DNA from: Yponomeuta sedellus
Taxonomy: Eukaryota > Arthropoda > Insecta > Lepidoptera > Yponomeutidae
Direction: 5' to 3'
Assembly (NCBI GenBank): GCA_934045075.1
Contig: OW203747.1
Coordinates: 9,816,357-9,880,356 of the forward strand
DNA: 64,000 bases
Position numbers and translations under genes: made by a program. The notes under the pieces are model-generated. The model saw only the letters and a program-made list of their open reading frames with translations, did no database searches and was not told the DNA's origin. Positions 29,346 to 38,882 of the stretch are shown here, piece after piece; the stretch's first letter is position 1, and the number at the start of each line of letters is the position of its first letter.

Positions 29346-29530
29346 GAATCCTTTGTTTGCCCCCACTACTGGGGTACTTCGGGTTTCTTCCTGCATCGCA
29401 GGAAGGTTAGGCCATACTCCACCACGGGAGCCTACTCTGGGTTGGTGGAGTATCCTTGCTGCCAGAAGTAATCACGTCGCTCATAAGGCCTCTGACCTGA
29501 CTTAACGACCACCATTACATGATAGACCGT
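29346..29530 (-). mobile_element. 5S-SINE 3' part
   Basis: ATCCTTTGTTTGCCCCCACTA through CTGCATCGCAGGAAGG and CTCATAAGGCCTCTGACC. Diverged and 5' truncated. Confidence 0.7.
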
Positions 29531-29582
29531 CAATCACCACACGCTTCCGGCAAGTTATTAGTAAACACTACTTTTGATTAAA

Positions 29583-29893
29583 AAGAACCGAGAAAACACG
29601 TTCAGTGCATGGATGGGTGACCGACTATGACTAACGCTAGTGGCTGTTTTCCGACCGGTTCCGTGCTTTGCAAGGCACGTTAAGCAGTTGGTGCCGGTTA
29701 AGCCAAGCTGATTAAGTTAAGCCAAGTCAGAGGCCTTAGGGCGGCTTCAAAACTTCTGATAGTAAGACCAGCCACTAGCCTTACAAGCCTCCACCAATCC
29801 GGACTTGGCCCCCGTGGTGAAGTATGGCTTATACTGTCCTCAGGGAAGAGGACCGTGCCTCTCGGTGGCGACTAATGGATTGATGATGATGAT
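29583..29893 (+). mobile_element. 5S-SINE subfamily B
   Basis: Starts at the box-C-like block (GTTCAGTGCATGGATGGGTG) and carries the B markers CTATGACTAACGCTAGTGGC and CCTCGGTGGCGACTAATGG. It ends in TGATGATGATGAT. A 20-bp internal repeat occurs around GGTTAAGCCAAGC. Confidence 0.8.
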
Positions 29894-30021
29894 ACCATCC
29901 GTTGACTAGCTTCCTGACAAATGTTTAGTCATGTTTAGTAATCGTGCTGATTTCGTAAATCCTGCAATGTATTTTATCGTCGTATTATCCCATCCAAGTG
30001 TCAGGAGGACGCTGGATGCGA

Positions 30022-30096
30022 ACTGCTTCCCAAATGGCCTATACCGTCCTCAGGGAAGAGGCCCGTGCCCCTCGGTGGCGACATAATGGATTGAAA
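30022..30096 (+). mobile_element. 5S-SINE subfamily B, 3' fragment
   Basis: CTTCCCAAATGGCCTATACCG to GCGACATAATGGATTGA. Nearly identical to the end of the previous copy. Confidence 0.75.
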
Positions 30097-30427
30097 AAAA
30101 ACTATTCAAGACCAAAACTGCTAGCAGCCCCCTGCCTATAGAGGAGCACGCTGCAAATGACAGTCGAGTTGGCCTTTCATAATTCATTAGTCCAACCAAC
30201 CCTTCACTTCGCATTTCGCATATCTCGTGTCGTGTGATGAAACATAACATAACTTCGACTTTTGCATCTACCTAGTTGATATCGCCGAGTATATGTACGA
30301 GGGTCTTGGATATTGTCTATGTATTTATTGTATTAAATCTATCGTCGAGTTAGCACCTGTAACACGTATTGTATGGAATTAGGCATTACTTTGCAGAAAT
30401 CCATAATAGCATTAAAATGGGAAAATT
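30097..30427. other. No recognised feature
   Basis: AT-rich spacer up to the GATAGATAG tail of the next LINE. Confidence 0.45.
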
Positions 30428-30802
30428 AGATAGATAGAATATTCTTTATTGCATGTACACCAAGGATTACATAAGAGACTTATAAAATAACAGTACAGTA
30501 CAAGTGGCGGCCTTATTACTAAAAGTAATTTCTTCCAGACAACCATTGACGGAAAAGAAGAAACGGAAACTGAAATACGGGTAGTTGGCGCAACTAAACA
30601 ATATTAGATAACATATTATTTTATAGTTGATACACATACATAAACGATAGATAAATATGAAATTGATACACATACATAAACGGTACATAAATATGAAATA
30701 AATAAAAATAAACATACACAAGGAAAAAAAAAACATAGGATATGAACGAAAAATATACCTACATAATACTAGAAAGGGATTTCACAAATACAAATAAAAA
30801 AC
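30428..30802 (-). mobile_element. LINE-J 3' UTR, attached to its ORF
   Basis: On the minus strand the UTR follows the stop of the ORF ending at 30803 and finishes GGTGTACATGCAATAAAGAA with a TATTC and (TCTA)n tail. The GGCGGCCTTATTACTAAAAG and TTTCTTCCAGACAACC blocks match the isolated LINE-J fragments elsewhere. This copy ties that 3' end to a Jockey/CR1-like protein. Confidence 0.8.
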
Positions 30803-31493
30803 TTACAATAAGGAAAAATATTGGTTATGCACTCTGTTTTTAAATATTGGCAGGGACGGTGAGAATCTTACGTCCAAGGGAAGATCATTCCACAGGCGGA
30901 CAGCTGTAATAGTAAAGGATTGGCTGAAGAACCTTGTCGAATGACTTAGTGTCTTCAGCAATCGATTGTGACCGGATCGCAAAGTCCGACTGTGCGTATC
31001 ACATAAAAACTCAAAGCGAGTTTTGAGATACAGAGGTGTGGCTGGATTGAACAGCACCGAATAGAGAGTGGAAAGAATATGAGCATTCCTACGGAGGCGG
31101 ATAGGGAGCCACTTGAGTTTTAAGCGATATTCGGAGATATGGTCATATTTTCGCAAGCCAAATATGAACCGGATAGAGAAGTTTTGGAGGCGCTCAAGTT
31201 TATTTAGTTGCTCTTCGGTAAGGTCAAGATAGCTGGCATCAGCATAGTCGAGGATAGGAAGTAAGAGAGACTGGGCAAGCGCAATCTTGGTCGAAGTTGG
31301 CAGGAAATTACGTAATCTTTTCAGAGAAGCCGCTGAAGCGAACATTTTCCGGCTCACCTCCGCTAGCTGTGGCGACCAGGACAAACACCTGTCAATGATG
31401 ATCCCCAAGTTCTTCACCTTCTCACTATATGGGATTTGAACGCTGTCAAATTTAACTCGTGGAAAATGTTCAAAGTTTACCTTACTTAAGTTT
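30803..31493 (-). pseudogene. LINE-J ORF2 carboxyl end
   Basis: Continuous minus-strand frame of about 230 residues beginning after a TAA near 31494: LNLSKVNFEHFPRVKFDSVQ, VKNLGIIIDRCLSWSPQLAE, then LPILDYADASYLDLTEEQLN and AVRLWNDLPLDVRFSPSL, ending QYFSLL. The order LGIxxD, LPxLDYAD, LERLQN and RLWNDLP is characteristic of the thumb and downstream region of Jockey/CR1-type reverse transcriptases. The catalytic core (FADD box) is missing by 5' truncation. The frame is still open, so the copy is relatively young. Its right edge abuts an RTE-Q fragment. Confidence 0.85.
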
Positions 31494-31511
31494 AATTACT
31501 TTGATAACGTC

Positions 31512-31670
31512 GGCAAACGTAGTGTAGGACGCCCTCCGGCTAGGTGGGATGACGATCTGCGAAAAACTGCAGGCAGATGCTGGATGCGGCAAGCTGAAGA
31601 CAGGGCGCTCATTAGGGGAGAGCTATGTCCAGCAGTGGACTAATATAGCCTGAAGAACAAGAAGAAATTC
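31512..31670 (+). pseudogene. RTE-Q2 ORF2 carboxyl end
   Basis: The frame reads GKRSVGRPPARWDDDLRKTA, GRCWMRQAEDRAL, then shifts against its relative at 45527 and stops at 31641. Downstream TGTCCAGCAGTGGACTAATA and a GAAGAACAAGAAG tail are the same as the SINE-H end. Confidence 0.8.
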
Positions 31671-31961
31671 ACATTGTGAGCCTGAGGATGTCTCGTGTTA
31701 GAGGCGAAACGCGTCGCGCATTTTCTCACACAAGTATTGGTGTCGGTGGTCGTGTGTTCGTGTCTTGCTTCTGCTTGAAAAAAATGGGAGGGAGGGCGGT
31801 GCATTAACTAACCGCATGGTGCTTGTGGGATTTTTGGCGGAATTTAGCAAAGTAATTTTCACATTTTAATGCTACCTGTAACACAAGTCATTTAGTTGTA
31901 CTTAGTATAGGGCTAACGAAACCTGTGTAATATGTCCGTGAATCTTTATTATTATACTATT

Positions 31962-32275
31962 TTTATTTTTAATGCACTAACCCGTGCTAAGGAACAAATT
32001 TAAAAACCTATTCAGAGGCCAAAAATTTCACCCATGCCGGGATTCGAACCCGCAACCTCTGGCTATCCGTGCGAGCCTGTACGTAATACAGAGAATTCTG
32101 TATTACGTACAGGCAGCGTACGTAATACAGAGAATAGTGTAAAGAGGTTCGAAATTTCACTGATGCCGTGAGTCGCCCATTGGCTCAATTGGTAGAGCGC
32201 TGGCACGGATAGCCAGAGGTTGCGGGTTCGAATCCCGGCATGGGTGAAATTTTTGGCCTCTGAATAGGTTTTTAA
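31962..32275 (+). mobile_element. SINE-C fold-back with arm-specific variants
   Basis: Left arm, minus: tail ATGCACTAACCCGTGCTAAG, ACCTATTCAGAGGCC and the head up to GCTATCCGTG. The middle is TACGTAATACAGAGAATTC and its mirror. Right arm, plus: a full head (AATTGGTAGAGCGC, GGTTGCGGGTTCGAATCCCG) to GGCCTCTGAATAGG. Both arms share TTCAGAGGCC where other copies have TTTAGAGGCT. AATCTTTATTATTAT at left and AATCTTTACTATTAC at right may be a target duplication. Confidence 0.85.
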
Positions 32276-32334
32276 ATCTTTACTATTACTTTATTTATGA
32301 TGGCGCTTTGGATTGCTAACCAGTGCCACCAATG

Positions 32335-32410
32335 GAATAAAATGAAATATGAAATGAATGGTTTTATTCAAAGTAGCCCAGAAACTGCGGCGTCCTTAAT
32401 TAACAGAGTT
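32335..32410 (-). mobile_element. LINE-V 3'-end fragment
   Basis: GAAATGAATGGTTTTATTC, AAAGTAGCCCAGAAACTGCGG and CCTTAATTAACAG, parallel to 11118-11185. Confidence 0.5.
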
Positions 32411-32435
32411 TACATAATTATTATAAAACATAGAC

Positions 32436-32472
32436 CTTATGCATTGTGATGATGTCTGGCTTTAATTCCAGA
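32436..32472. repeat. Short palindrome
   Basis: ATGATGTCTGG and CCAGACATCAT around CTTTAATT. No element assigned. Confidence 0.65.
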
Positions 32473-32594
32473 CATCATTATTTACAATAATTATACTAAA
32501 TGAAATAATAAATTGCATTGGCGCATGAAGGATTCCCTTTTCAGCCTAAATAGTGGGAACAAAAATTATGTGTATTTCTAGTATTTATATAGTA

Positions 32595-32725
32595 TTGCTG
32601 CTATAACTACACAAATGTATATACGTAACTTAGAAAACCAAGTCATTCGTAAATGCCCACACTGGGAATAGAACTTGAATCGCTTCCGAATCCATTGTTG
32701 TAACCACTTGACTGCCGACGCTCTA
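32595..32725 (-). mobile_element. SINE-G head fragment
   Basis: ATACGTAACTTAGAAAACCAAG and the decayed head CACACTGGGAATAGAACTTG ... CAACCACTTGACTGCC in reverse. Parallel to 58800-58920. Confidence 0.5.
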
Positions 32726-32964
32726 AATATTAAGACATAATTAATTACATGCTATTTATTTTTTATTTTTACTGAGTGACAACAAGCCAGTGTCAACCTC
32801 GGAAGAGCACACCATGTATCACTATACCTTTATTCGGACAAGTTGATTCTGTCTAAGCCATCAGTTTCATTTCCAATTTTACGCGGCATTGTGTCCGTAT
32901 TCGACCACTGTTTCATGCGTTTGATGGATTCGTGTCACAAACCGGTTAGGTGCAGAGGGGGTTA

Positions 32965-33165
32965 TTGATACCCTTGTATGTCCCCACTGCCGGGGCATGG
33001 GTCTCTTCCTGGATCGTAGGAAGGTTACACCATACTCCACATCGGGGGCCAACTCCGGGTTGGTGGAGAATTGTAAGGCAGGGGCTGGCCTTACTGTCAG
33101 AAGTTATCAAGCCGCCCATAAGGCCTCTGGCATGGCTTAACGACTGCCATTACATGACAGCCGCG
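32965..33165 (-). mobile_element. 5S-SINE 3' half
   Basis: TACCCTTGTATGTCCCCACTG to ATTACATGACAGCCG, truncated before the promoter block. Confidence 0.8.
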
Positions 33166-33246
33166 TGTCTTGACAGACAGACGTACGTGTCCGTCCGTAG
33201 TTCTTTTTGTGTCAGTTGTTCCTTTGACAGACGGATGTCAAAGTGA

Positions 33247-33330
33247 TCCTGGGACGGTTAGCCAGAGGTCGCGGGTTCGAGTCCCGGCTTGGGTGGAATT
33301 TTTAGCCTCTAAATAGGTTTTTGAAAAGTG
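33247..33330 (+). mobile_element. SINE-C fragment
   Basis: Starts inside the anticodon arm (GGGACGGTTAGCCAG) and runs GTCGCGGGTTCGAGTCCCGG to CTCTAAATAGGTTTTTGAAAA. Confidence 0.75.
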
Positions 33331-33663
33331 ATCCTGTAAGGAATTCGTTTTTTTTTTTAAGTACGATACCATAAAAATGACACCTCTGGATCTTCTGATG
33401 TTACCAATTCTTGCGGCTATTTGGACGCCTTTGCCCATCCATGTTGGACGGACCATCAGCCTTAAGCCTATAGTAGCTGGTCAGGGAGATAACACACTTT
33501 TCGCTGTGTTTTGTCAAACGATTCGCCGCCCTACATATTGGCTCATTGGACTAAAACGTAACTAGTCTTAGAGCGGAAATTAGGCAGAATGTAAAAGTGT
33601 GACAAGTATAGTGATTAATAGTTTTTTCTAAGGTTAACAAGACCACTAGACATAATAAAAACT
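33331..33663. other. No recognised feature
   Basis: A 62-residue plus-strand frame (33377-33565) shows no motif. No repeat match was noticed. Confidence 0.45.
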
Positions 33664-33861
33664 TTAAAAAACCTATTTAGAGGCTAAAAATTGCACCCAT
33701 GCCGGGATTTGAACCCGCGACCTCTGGCTATCCGTGCCAGCGCTCTTTCCAACTGAGCTAATGGGTGACTCACCGGCATCAGTGAAATATCGAACCTTTT
33801 TACAATATTCTCTATATTACGTACAGGCCCTTAGCACGGGTTAGTGCATTAAAAATAATAT
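33664..33861 (-). mobile_element. SINE-C inserted in MITE-D
   Basis: ATAATAAAAACT lies just before (33650-33661) and again after the element (33862-33873). Head minus, right end GCACGGGTTAGTGCATTAAA on the plus strand. The right flank continues directly as MITE-D, so the target was the end of MITE-D. Confidence 0.8.
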
Positions 33862-33994
33862 AATAATAAAAACTGTTTTTATACGGATTTTAGTCGTTTA
33901 TTTTACATTTTTACAATTTTCCGACACTTTTTCAGGTGCCGTGGTCACATGACCAAATAAACGAGTAAAATTCGTGTAAAAACAGTTTTTATTA
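33862..33994. mobile_element. MITE-D, shortened copy
   Basis: AAAACTGTTTTTATACGG at left and CGTGTAAAAACAGTTTTTAT at right, with TTTTTCAGGTGCCGTGGTC inside. About half of the hairpin arm is lost relative to 14539-14740. Confidence 0.75.
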
Positions 33995-34402
33995 TAGTGA
34001 TTAATTTTTTTAAATTATTTTATCCATATTTTAGAAACAAACAGTCATTTAAATGCAATATAAATTATATCTTATGTTAAATGCATAGACGTCTAGTTTC
34101 TCATAATTTCAAATGCAAACATTTTTAAGATAAGTTAAACACCGGTCGGAGAAGCGCTCCGAAACACAGTCAGAAATTCCAACTATAAAAACAAAAATAG
34201 AAAAAAAAACAAACATACACAAAAACACTCCACTGAAACGCTCATATCATTCCAATTAACAACATGAATTATTTATTATAACACACAACACCACTGCATA
34301 TTTTTTAACAGAAATAATAATGAAGTTGATCCATTAGGTAAAATTCATAATAAGTAGTAGATAGATACCTACTTAATATAAATTAAAATAGGTACTAACT
34401 TA
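33995..34402. other. Possible LINE 3' UTR, not assigned
   Basis: AT-rich, immediately downstream on the minus strand of the LINE frame ending at 34403. It is probably that element's 3' UTR, but no second copy was found to set its end. Confidence 0.35.
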
Positions 34403-34861
34403 TTAAAACTCATTATAAATCTTAGACTTGACATTTTTCTTAAATTTACTTGAACATGGATTAAATATATCAACATCACTTAGCTTAGAATTATATAATT
34501 CACAGGAACGCCTCAGTAAACTATTCCTTGTGTAACGAGTTCTACATTGAGGGATTGAGAACAAATCTTTTCGGCAACAGCTTCTCTGTTGTTTGAGGGG
34601 TACACGAAAATTGATTGCATGAAGTAACGCGGGGGAATCAACGAAGTTGTTTAAAATTTTAAATAGAAAAACAGAACCAATGACAATACGCCGCTGCTCT
34701 AAGGGCATGATGTTATATCGTTTTGCTGCCGTATGATAGTCCGTAAACATATGACCAGTTCTATAATCTAACGATTTCATAAATTTATTTTGTAATTTCT
34801 CTAGCCTGTAAATATGATACTTAAAGAATGGATTCCAGACAGTGCATGCAAACTCAATTAA
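34403..34861 (-). pseudogene. LINE ORF2 carboxyl end, CR1/Jockey-like
   Basis: Minus-strand frame of about 150 residues: LIEFACTVWNPFFKYHIYRL, EKLQNKFMKSLDYRTG, then EQRRIVIGSVFLFKILNNF and RNSLLRRSCELYNSKLSDVD. The LEFA-x-VW-P and LEKLQNKF-like motifs place it after the reverse-transcriptase core of a Jockey/CR1-type LINE. Homology begins at 34861, where SINE-G sequence starts, so it is 5' truncated. No internal stop is seen in this part. Confidence 0.8.
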
Positions 34862-35070
34862 TGCCCATACTCTCTTTCTGAGAGAGGGCCTGTGCCCTGG
34901 GTCTCGTATTTATAGACGGCATCAGCTAAGAATAATAAGAGAGACCCTCTGTAGCAAAATTCAAGCCCATAATCTCTCTCTGAGAGCCTCTGCCCTACCT
35001 GGAATCCTGGATAAACTCGAGCATCAGATAAGAATAATAAGAGCGACCATCTGTTATGTAACAAGGGGGT
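34862..35070 (+). mobile_element. Two SINE-G end fragments
   Basis: GCCCATACTCTCTTTCTGAG with GGGCCTGTGCCCTGG, then a second GCCCATAATCTCTCTCTGAG with CTCTGCCCTACCTGG. Each is followed by CATCAGMTAAGAATAATAAG, so the pair is a tandem duplicate of about 115 bp. Confidence 0.65.
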
Positions 35071-35220
35071 CTTATCGCGATTATTTATTAGGTAAAAAAT
35101 ACAGCCAATTCTTTTAAATGAGGGTAGATGGTGTACATAATAATATAGTAATGTTGATCGGCGGAGAGATATTTTTGAAATAAATCGCGATAAATAATCG
35201 CGATTAGACCCGTTTGGTAA
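35071..35220. mobile_element. MITE-L terminal pieces
   Basis: TCGCGATTATTTATTAGGTA at 35075 and the inverse end AATAATCGCGATTAGACCCG at 35192. Together they look like the two ends of one internally rearranged MITE-L. Confidence 0.6.
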
Positions 35221-35252
35221 AGGTGGTAGATATCGGCAAACGGATCGCGACT

Positions 35253-35475
35253 CTGAAGTGGAAGTGGGCGGGACACTTGGCCAGGTGGAATGATGGCAGA
35301 TGGACGAAGGCAGTGACAGAGTGGCGGCCGTGGGAGGGGTAACGGTCGGTCGGCAGACCCGCAGCCAATGGTCAGATGACCTAAGTAAAGTGGCCGGCAA
35401 ACAGTGAATGAGACTAGCGCGAGACCGTGCTGGTTGGCGTGGAAATGAAGAGGCCTGCAGTGGGTTTTACCGGGC
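35253..35475 (+). pseudogene. RTE-Q ORF2 carboxyl end
   Basis: LKWKWAGHLARWNDGRWTKA, VTEWRPWEG, a stop, RSVGRPAANGQMT, then further frame loss. The end CTGCAGTGGGTTTTACCGGG and GCTGATGATGAG is the RTE 3' tail. The first eight residues match the fuller copy at 45527. Confidence 0.75.
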
Positions 35476-35493
35476 TGATGATGAGACCCGTTT

Positions 35494-35777
35494 AAGACGA
35501 GACGAGACGAGACGAGACGAGACGAGACGAGACGAGACGAGACGAGACGAGACGAAACCAGACAAGACGAGACGAGACGAGACGAGACGAGACGAGACGA
35601 GACGAGACGAGACGAGACGAGACGAGACGAGACGAGACGAGACGAGACGAGACGAGACGAGACGAGACGAGACGAGACGAGACGAGACGAGACGAGACGA
35701 GACGAGTCGAGACGAGACGAGACGAGACGAGACGAGACGAGACGAGACGAGACGAGACGAGACGAGACGAGACGAGA
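35494..35777 (+). repeat. (GACGA)n microsatellite, 284 bp
   Basis: About 56 units with a handful of substitutions near 35555 and 35707. The left side is an RTE-Q end and the right side is a LINE-J end in the opposite direction, so it lies where two LINE tails meet. Long Ser-Arg-Leu-Val-Ser or Arg-Asp-Glu-Thr-Arg frames are artefacts. Confidence 0.95.
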
Positions 35778-35935
35778 TAAGATAACAATATTCATTATTG
35801 TACACTGGAAAGACAAAAAATACAAAATAATTACAAATATACATAGTACAATTGGCGGGCTTATTGCTAAAAGCAATTTCTTCCAGAAAATGTCCAGAAG
35901 AACCTTACGATGGAAAGTTTCTGAAGGAAATTAGA
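35778..35935 (-). mobile_element. LINE-J 3' UTR fragment
   Basis: GATAAGATAACAATATTCATT, ATTGTACACTGGAAAGAC and TGGCGGGCTTATTGCTAAAAG, TTTCTTCCAGAAAATG. The GACGA array occupies the tail position. Confidence 0.75.
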
Positions 35936-36439
35936 AAGACGGGTAGCCAGTGCAAATTTGAATATTGATACATACTTATACTTAATAATAATACACTTAC
36001 ATACCGTTACTTATATAAACTTACAATTTATTATAAACATACATATATTTTTTAATAACGTCTACCCGTTTAATATAATTACATATCACTATTGACCTTT
36101 GTTACGCTTAGAATTCCTACAGTTTCCAAGTCTATCCGAAACCGATCAAGAGCCGTGATCCCAAACAAGCTTACCAGATAAATTACTTTGTTTTACGACG
36201 AAAAATGGGCCGTATCTGCTTTATTGGGCCCTTACACGTTTATGTATATTGTGATAGGCCCATATTTATGGCCTTTCGCATAAAAAAATCGGCCCAGTTG
36301 GTGCGGGGACTGCTTCTGTCTGTGGCATATTGTAAACGTTTATAAAATTCGAGTTAATGAGCTTAGAAACTTACTTAAAATGTTAGCGTTTCTAGCACCT
36401 AAGTGTACAAACTAAAAACACAAAAAACATAACATTACA
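35936..36439. other. No recognised feature
   Basis: AT-rich, possibly more of the preceding LINE 3' region. No motif seen. Confidence 0.4.
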
Positions 36440-36572
36440 TAAAATAACCTCACGCTTGTATCTCAGAGAGGTAGGCAGAGACCACGGGCTGCCACTTGCC
36501 ACGATCCTCACAGATCATCTTCGCTTCATCAACGTTCATAAGTCGTTGCATGCACGTTCGCCGGTTCCGGAA
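36440..36572 (-). mobile_element. RTE-F 3' end
   Basis: ATAACCTCACGCTTGTATCTC, GCCACTTGCCACGATCC and CAACGTTCATAAGTCGTTGC. On the minus strand this is the RWQPVVSAYLSEIQA-like end of ORF2. It stops at the CCGGTTCCGGAAAA junction. Confidence 0.75.
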
Positions 36573-36779
36573 AACACAAATATTTTATTTATAAAACGTC
36601 GATCCCACTAAAACATTCTTATGGTGGAGCTAAAGCCGGTTTATGAGATAAATTCTTGTAATAGACCAGCTGTAACTTAATCTTAAGCGTTTTCAAACTA
36701 AAACTATCGCGAGCACTACACATACGTAAGTAAATCCGTAAAGTATAATTTTGTTAAAGTTGTAATTTTAAGTTACCCG

Positions 36780-36925
36780 CCGTTTATAGATTTTCCCATG
36801 GGAATAAGATATTTTCCCGCAGTAAAACGTCGCATATGTGTTAATCCAGGGTGTCAGCTAACTCCATACAAAATTTTATTAAAATCGCTCTAGCCGTTCA
36901 GACGTGAAGAAGTAACAAAAACTAG
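36780..36925 (+). mobile_element. Helitron-like internal fragment
   Basis: TTTTCCCATGGGAATAAGAT, GGGTGTCAGCTAACTCCAT and AGCCGTTCAGACGTGAAG. Shares its first 90 bp with 13825-13925. Confidence 0.5.
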
Positions 36926-37068
36926 ATAAAAAGTACCCGAAACCAGCGTACGTGCATGTAACGACTAATAAACGCTGATAAAGGAAAGGTGATCAGTCAG
37001 GATCGTGGCAAGAGGCAGTTCCTGGTCTCTGCCTACCCCTCTGGGATATAGACGTGAGGTTATGTTAT
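36926..37068 (+). mobile_element. RTE-F 3' end
   Basis: GATAAAAAGTACCCGAAACC, GTCAGGATCGTGGCAAGAGG and CTCTGCCTACCCCTCTGGG to GACGTGAGGTTATG. The last codons are diverged. Confidence 0.7.
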
Positions 37069-37268
37069 GTCTAAAGTCTTTTACGTTATACTGGCCATTC
37101 TCATTCGCGCATTTACCGATGATATAATCATCATCTAGCCCCAAGAAGTGAATGTACATGCCTTCTCCATGGATTTCCCAAAAGACAGGTTGGAAGCAGT
37201 TTGGATCCAGCGTCTTCCTGCCACTTGGATGAGATAATACCACGATATAATACATTGCAGCATTTCCG

Positions 37269-37317
37269 AAATCAGAGCTTTAGCTCTGTCATTTTGACAG
37301 AGCTAAAGCTCTGATTT
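37269..37317. repeat. Perfect 23-bp palindrome
   Basis: AAATCAGAGCTTTAGCTCTG plus TCA at 37269-37291, mirrored at 37295-37317 with a three-T loop. It lies at the end of a degraded RTE-like stretch and resembles the other fold-backs. Confidence 0.85.
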
Positions 37318-37347
37318 GTCAGAAAAATAGTCAACGGATGGTATCAT

Positions 37348-37705
37348 AATCATCAACTCATTATGTCCTAACCGAGGGGCACAGGTCTTTCCCTTGAGGA
37401 AGGTAAAAGCCATTCTCCACTACGGGGGCCAGGTCCGGATTGGTGGAGACTTGCAAGACTAGTGGCTGGTCTTACTGTCAGAAGTTTTCAAGCCGCTCTA
37501 AGGCCTCTTGGCTTAATGACTGCCATCTATCGACACAGCCGGCACCAACTGCTTAACATGCCTTGCGAAGCACGGAACCGCTCGGAAAAATGCCACTGGT
37601 GTTAGTCATAGACGGTCATCCATCCATGCACTGAACTCGCTCTATGTTGCTTAATACTTGTGATCGTTTAAGATCACTCAGGCAGCCGGGGCTATGAGCG
37701 ATTCT
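37348..37705 (-). mobile_element. 5S-SINE subfamily B, full length
   Basis: AATCATCAACTCATTATGTCC at left, B markers GGTGTTAGTCATAGACGGTC inside, CGGGGCTATGAGCGATTC at right. Parallel to 20042-20405. Confidence 0.85.
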
Positions 37706-38150
37706 GGATGGCATAATTTACCAAATACGAGTGTAGGTAGCTTCATTCCACAAATGGCGCTTACCTGTTTTAGAATCAATAACATTCCTGAATACTGAGG
37801 TAAAATAGAAATTAAGAATTAGGCCCTCCCAAAGTTGGCACAGATGCTTACGTTGAGAATTTAAAATGAAATTTTTGCACGGAAAATATTTTTTAACGTT
37901 TTATAAAAGTTGCGAATTCTTTCTTCTTCAGCTTTTCGCTCGTTTCAGTAAGATTAAGTGGGGACCTCTCCACCTAAATATTGCAATATCTATGTCTTTA
38001 AGGCGTTACATCCAAAAAGGCGCCACACTTAAAACGAAGATCTCAAAGAGTTCTACGTGACACGTCGATGGAATTTTTGTAAGCTGTTTTTTTGCGCTAA
38101 GCGTACATCCCTAAACCTACGGCTAAAGCCGCGTACACATATCATCAGGT
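37706..38150. other. No recognised feature
   Basis: Unique-looking sequence. A 64-residue plus-strand frame at 37866 has no motif. Confidence 0.45.
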
Positions 38151-38153
38151 ATC

Positions 38154-38340
38154 AACCCTTAGTATGTCCCCAGTTTACGGGGCACGGGCTTTATAAGTTC
38201 TGACACTAAGCCCCGCCACGGTCTTACAATCCTCCACCAACCCGGATATGGCCCCCGTGGTGGAGCATGGCCTAACTTTCCTGCGATGCAGGAAGAGACC
38301 CGTGCCCCAGCAGTGGGGACGTACAAAGGGTTGATATAGA
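38154..38340 (+). mobile_element. 5S-SINE fold-back
   Basis: 38154-38193 is the inverted 3' end (TATCAACCCTTAGTATGTCC ... GGGGCACGGG). It is followed at once by plus-strand sequence TAAGTTCTGACACTAAGCCC to CAGCAGTGGGGACGTACAA and GGGTTGATATA. The element thus begins with a mirror of its own last 40 bases. Confidence 0.8.
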
Positions 38341-38469
38341 TACTTTAGTTTATTTTATATTTTATTGCACAAATAAAAATCATTCAGTAAAACACATCTT
38401 TTGCATTTTTAATGCAACATTTTTAACGTATCTAATAATATCTATAACGCGAACACCTGTTTCGCCGTA

Positions 38470-38882
38470 ATATTTCTTAATGATTCGCGATACTCATACA
38501 TAGTTATATAATAAACGGGTCTAATCGCGATTATGTATTAGGTAAAACGTAATTACTTCATTTCCCGACGTAATAAGGTAATTACATAATCGTAAGGGTC
38601 TAATCGCGATTATTTATTAGGTAAAACGTAATTACCTTATTTCGCGACGTAATAAGGTGATAACGTAATCGTAAGGGTGTAATCGCAATTCTGTATTCAG
38701 TAAAACGTAATTACCTTATTTCGCGACGTAATAAGGTAATTACGTAATCGTAAGGGTCTAATCGCGATTATTTATTAGGTAAAATGTAATTACCTTATTT
38801 CCCAACGTAATAACGCAATTACGTTTTACCTAATAAATAACCCCGATTAGACCCTTTTAATATATAACTATGTTTCGCCGTA
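38470..38882. mobile_element. MITE-L, full length, with internal tandem repeats
   Basis: Inverted ends ACATAGTTATATAATAAACG (left) and the inverse of ACATAGTTATATATTAAAAG (right), followed inward by GGGTCTAATCGCGATTA. The interior is about four direct units of 78-80 bp starting at 38517, 38595, 38675 and 38753, each with GGTAAAACGTAATTACC. TGTTTCGCCGTA occurs just outside both sides (38459, 38871) and may be a target duplication. No coding capacity. Confidence 0.75.

Noticed and set aside
35408..35876. Open frames of 98-262 residues rich in Ser-Arg-Leu-Val or Arg-Asp-Glu-Thr
   Set aside because: Translation of the (GACGA)n microsatellite and its flanks. No domain outside the repeat.
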